From Bimuria novae-zelandiae CBS 107.79 (Eukaryota; Ascomycota; Dothideomycetes; Pleosporales; Didymosphaeriaceae), in assembly GCA_010015655.1 (NCBI GenBank), contig ML976784.1, positions 18,150 through 28,779 on the forward strand: DNA of 10,630 nt. The letters are read 5' to 3'. Both the position numbers and the translations under genes were made by a program. Below are positions 8,453 to 10,630 of the stretch, in pieces (the first letter of the stretch is position 1; the number at the start of each line of letters is the position of its first letter). The notes below the pieces were generated by a model that was not told the DNA's origin, did no database searches, and saw nothing but the letters and a program-made list of their open reading frames with translations.

Positions 8453-8566
8453 GAGCCCGCTCGTCCCCGCCAGGCCGCCCGCTGAACTGCTTACAAAAGT
8501 CATTGCAGCGACAACGACGTCTGCTATTGAGCGGTGGATGGCGGACGAGGCGGACGAGGCGGGCTC
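8453..8566. repeat. GC-rich imperfect inverted repeat, possible small transposon remnant
   Basis: The left arm (8453-8471, GAGCCCGCTCGTCCCCGCC) is nearly inverse to the right arm (8549-8566, GGCGGACGAGGCGGGCTC). The right arm includes two tandem copies of GCGGACGAG (8541-8558), and a third GCGGGCTC occurs at 8599-8606. The composition contrasts with the surrounding DNA. Sub-terminal GC-rich repeats like this are seen in some hAT-type elements, but I see no 8-bp target duplication and no transposase, so the class is left open. Confidence 0.4.
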
Positions 8567-8635
8567 GCCTATGCGTGAGCGGCGAGGCTAGCGGTACGGC
8601 GGGCTCATCAGACCAAAAGCGCACATATAGTGGGT

Positions 8636-8655
8636 CTAGGCCCGTTTGGGCCTAG
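8636..8655. repeat. Perfect 8-bp hairpin with 4-base loop
   Basis: CTAGGCCC, loop GTTT, GGGCCTAG. It lies about 160 bp beyond the 3' end of the minus-strand Asn-run gene and 370 bp upstream of the SDR start. It may be part of the adjacent GC-rich repeat remnant. A terminator role is unlikely in a fungus. Confidence 0.5.
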
Positions 8656-8814
8656 TACGCGGAATTTAGAGGGTCGGTTAACGAACACTGAAGTACCTTC
8701 ACTAACTTCCTTAAAAGCATTCGCCTTCACACAATGGCCCAGACTGGATTTCGCACCTATACCCATCAGACGTTGAAGAGAACGGAGCAGATTTCGATGC
8801 CATTCACAGACGCA

Positions 8815-8931
8815 TCAATCCCAGCTCGCCAATACTACCTGCACTTCCCAACCACCTTTCCCCATTACCGTCTCAATCAGACTCTTTACAAGTTGCCTCC
8901 GGTCAGAAGATAAGAAAAACTCGTTGTTGTT

Positions 8932-8973
<42 letters not shown>

Positions 8974-9516
8974 GAGTCCAACGGTTTCCAGAGAGGAAAA
9001 GCGCGATAGAATGCTACGTGCTTCCACGAGCTTCCCGCTGCGGATTCCAACACCGTACCAACCCTCCCTTAGATCGGCTTCTGCGTAAGCGAAGATGTAT
9101 GTGACTTTTCCAGACAATCGAATATGGTGAATAAGATCCAGAGTCACCGGGGAGATGACTTTGAATAAGAGTTTTACCAGCTTTAGCTTTTGCGGCAAGA
9201 TGAGGACTGAGCTGTTCGTACAAAGCTCAGCGGCTTCAGCCATGATCTGGTGACAAACGAACAATAAACCGCGACTGTTACTGGTGTTTTCTAGCCTGCC
9301 GGAATTCTTGTTGACGCTGATGACGGTGTTCTCGAACGCGTAAGAATAGGTGAGGTTACGGAGTTCGGCTGGGAGTTTTAGGAAAGGAAAGCCATTGTGT
9401 TTGCAAAGGCTGCTATAAGGCCGTTAGATTCTGAAGGGAAATTTTACTCCACCGCGGAATGCTTACACGGCCCGAATCTGTGTGGTAACTTCTTCCCTAA
9501 TGTCGTGCGGCTCCAT
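8815..9516 (-). CDS. Hypothetical protein with F-box/2EXR-like opening and poly-Asn run
   Basis: Proposed two-exon gene of 214 residues. Exon 1 is 9516-9467 (MEPHDIREEVTTQIRA plus two bases). A 57-bp intron follows (9466-9410) with GTAAGC, a CTAAC branch and TATAGCAG acceptor. Exon 2 is 9409-8815. The spliced frame brings in FLKLPAELRNLTYSYAF (about residues 26-42), the opening motif of many fungal F-box/2EXR-like proteins (LPxELRxxIY), and then LLFVCHQIMAEA (about 65-76), a second conserved block of that group. Without the first exon the protein would lack these blocks or start within them. Residues 163-179 are 17 consecutive Asn. The tail (GGWEVQVVLASWD) resembles the end of similar hypothetical proteins. 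Function is unknown; an F-box-like role in substrate recognition is possible but not shown. Confidence 0.75.
8923..8973. repeat. GTT/AAC trinucleotide microsatellite, 17 units, coding
   Basis: Seventeen trinucleotides, all GTT on the plus strand except one ATT, encode 17 Asn on the minus strand. Unit changes would alter Asn-run length without shifting the frame, so length differences between strains are likely. Confidence 0.95.
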
Positions 9517-10041
9517 CCCAATTGGAAGACTTGTTGCTGATAAATCAGTTTATGGATGACTCAATTCTCTTAGGTTGCGTGAGTGAGAGGAGGGGCAGGA
9601 GAGCTGGACGATGAAGCACTTATCTACGCCAGTGCGTGAAGGTACTTCTGGTGAAATGCACCGCACGCGCATTTCCACGGTTCACATCCCCAACAACCCC
9701 CTCATCGAAGCACCTCAACACCACCCCCACGCTGCTGCCTAGGCGACAGCGTGCGCAAAAACATGCCTGAAGGGTGAAAGTACTTGAGTCCAACCCGCTT
9801 GTGCCTCAACAGCCGACGTCTACGTCCACTCCCTCGCGCCCGCACCTGAGTCAATCATACTACGTCTCGGCAAATTAATCCCTTCGCACCATTGGTAAAC
9901 GCCCTCTATGAGCTTATATCAAAAAGTAATACGTGGCTGGGTTAACTAGAAGAAACTGTTTTTGTTTACCAATTTCCTCGGTGTCGATTCGATGCTTCCT
10001 TATCCTCACTGTTAAACGGCAACTAAACTACTTGAACCCTC
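9517..10041. other. Intergenic region upstream of the Asn-run gene
   Basis: About 525 bp without a recognisable gene, between the start of the minus-strand Asn-run gene and the 3' end of the sirtuin fragment. C-rich tracts around 9685-9735 and 9825-9845 resemble fungal promoter sequence. TGACTCA (9557-9563) and TGAGTCA (9847-9853) match the bZIP Gcn4/AP-1 site, but 7-bp matches are weak evidence. No RNA gene or transposon end was seen. Confidence 0.45.
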
Positions 10042-10338
10042 TCATTTCAGAGCATTCTTCAGCCGCGGAACCTCTTCATCTCCATTAAGAACCCGCTCCA
10101 AAGCTTGCGGTACAAGCTCAGCCGCATCTCCAAGAAACATCCAATCTCCAGCCTCCGGCCTCGACACCCCTGCAGACTTCTCCAGATTGAAAAACGCCAC
10201 GCGAGCGCCTGCTCTCCTCGCACGACTGATATACCCCGCCGCCGGCCAGACAGTAGCCGACGTCCCAATCACCAGCATGACATCCACCTTTTCTTCAGAA
10301 CCACCTTCCCTCAACCATTCATCGACCAGCGCGTCCAA
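10042..10338 (-). pseudogene. C-terminal fragment of a SIRT5-like (class III) sirtuin
   Basis: About 98 residues match the end of the Sir2 catalytic domain: an acidic DALVDEWLREG, then VDVMLVIGTSATVWPAAGY, where GTS contacts NAD+, then ARRAGARVAFFNLEK and a closing helix (AAELVPQALERVL). Class III sirtuins are NAD-dependent lysine deacylases, often mitochondrial or cytosolic. The Rossmann start, catalytic His and zinc-binding Cys residues would lie upstream (higher coordinates) and are not in the window. There the frame meets a stop at 10348-10350, and the sequence turns into short CGTAC-type repeats. This suggests an insertion has split the gene. An intron whose acceptor is that TAG, holding the repeat, is the alternative; the 5' half would then be beyond 10630. 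The residues present show no other damage. Confidence 0.65.
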
Positions 10339-10340
10339 TA

Positions 10341-10463
10341 GTACGTACTACGGTCCGTAATCTACGGTCCGTAGTTGGTTTTTGACAGTACGTACCGTAG
10401 TGAGGCGCCCACCGTACCGTACACCGTACCGTACCAGATTTTGACCCGTAGTACGGCTGTACG
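10341..10463. repeat. Cluster of short CGGTCCGTA / CCGTAC repeats, probable transposon end
   Basis: TACGGTCCGTA occurs at 10349-10359 and 10363-10373. GTACGTAC, GTACCGTA, two adjacent CACCGTACCGTAC units (around 10410-10434), CCGTAGTACGG and GTACGG follow within about 100 bp, in both orientations. Such dense inverted motifs are typical of sub-terminal regions where hAT-like and similar transposases bind. The block begins exactly where the sirtuin frame stops. Its other end and target duplication lie outside the window, so the class is unknown. Confidence 0.55.
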
Positions 10464-10464
10464 G

Positions 10465-10478
10465 TTCCTAATTAGGAA
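10465..10478. repeat. 14-bp perfect palindrome
   Basis: TTCCTAATTAGGAA is its own reverse complement. It lies directly after the CGTAC-type repeats, probably inside the same inserted element. Beyond it, to the window end, I see only a short GATTTGATG duplication (10507-10524) and no gene. Confidence 0.6.
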
Positions 10479-10630
10479 GGAGGCGTGAGTAGAGCTCTGG
10501 GTGGCGGATTTGATGGATTTGATGGATCTAGCTGTTTTGGGTGTAGTATGTCTCCTCACAGAGCAAATGCGGAGCTTCGGCCCCTGACTAACTTTTCGCC
10601 CTCATCCCTATACAATCGTCAGCCCGTTTA

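Noticed and set aside
8391..8624. A 77-codon minus-strand frame in the SDR upstream region
   Set aside because: It runs through the GC-rich inverted repeat, is Arg-rich by composition, and resembles no family I know.
8690..9649. A 13-bp inverted match (GAAGTACCTTCAC at 8690-8702 and its inverse at 9637-9649) flanking the Asn-run gene
   Set aside because: A match this short is expected by chance about once in a window this size, and the flanks show no duplication.
5179..9853. TGASTCA sites at 5179-5185, 9557-9563 and 9847-9853 as a shared bZIP (Gcn4/AP-1) regulon
   Set aside because: Three 7-bp matches in 10 kb are not far above chance, and spacing to start codons is inconsistent. They are noted only as possible sites.
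10362..10559. A 65-codon minus-strand frame at the right edge
   Set aside because: Its sequence is mostly translated short repeats (YGTVYGTV); no gene signature.

Overview
The window reads as nuclear DNA of a filamentous ascomycete fungus, probably a Dothideomycete (for example Pleosporales). The evidence is short GT-AG introns with CTAAC/CTAAT-like branch sites, a Zn2Cys6 plus fungal_trans regulator, a small fungal protein with an F-box/2EXR-like opening, and two pogo/Fot1-type DNA transposons carrying the CpA-to-TpA scars of repeat-induced point mutation (RIP). The order-level placement is inference from gene style.

Left half (1-5103) is repeat territory. Positions 270-2959 are a 2.7 kb transposon with perfect 46-bp terminal inverted repeats. 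Its DD35D transposase gene (plus strand, one intron, about 710 codons) is broken by three nonsense codons, each one C-to-T step from Gln. Fifteen bases on, 2975-5101 is a second transposon with perfect 49-bp inverted repeats and TA on both sides. Its Fot1-like transposase (minus strand) is saturated with RIP-type stops and has a catalytic Asp-to-Asn change. Its frame is still collinear for about 1.8 kb, and at least three blocks look almost unmutated.

Right half (5104-10630) is gene space. A four-exon Zn2Cys6 transcription factor (5362-7400, plus) converges with an intronless short-chain dehydrogenase-like gene (7477-8265, minus); their stop codons are 76 bp apart. The regulator has Ser in place of the fifth zinc-cluster Cys. 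The reductase-like protein keeps the Rossmann glycine motif but lacks the YxxxK catalytic pair. Next comes a two-exon gene (8815-9516, minus) for a 214-residue protein with an LPAELRN opening and a 17-Asn run coded by a microsatellite. At the right edge lies the C-terminal third of a class III (SIRT5-like) sirtuin (10042-10338, minus). It is cut off by a block of short CGTAC/CGGTCCGTA repeats that looks like the end of another inserted element.

No wholly new system is evident. The points most worth a second look are the mosaic RIP pattern of the second transposon, the degenerate zinc cluster, the SDR without its catalytic pair, and the interrupted sirtuin. The regulator and SDR may be functionally linked, but only their adjacency supports this.
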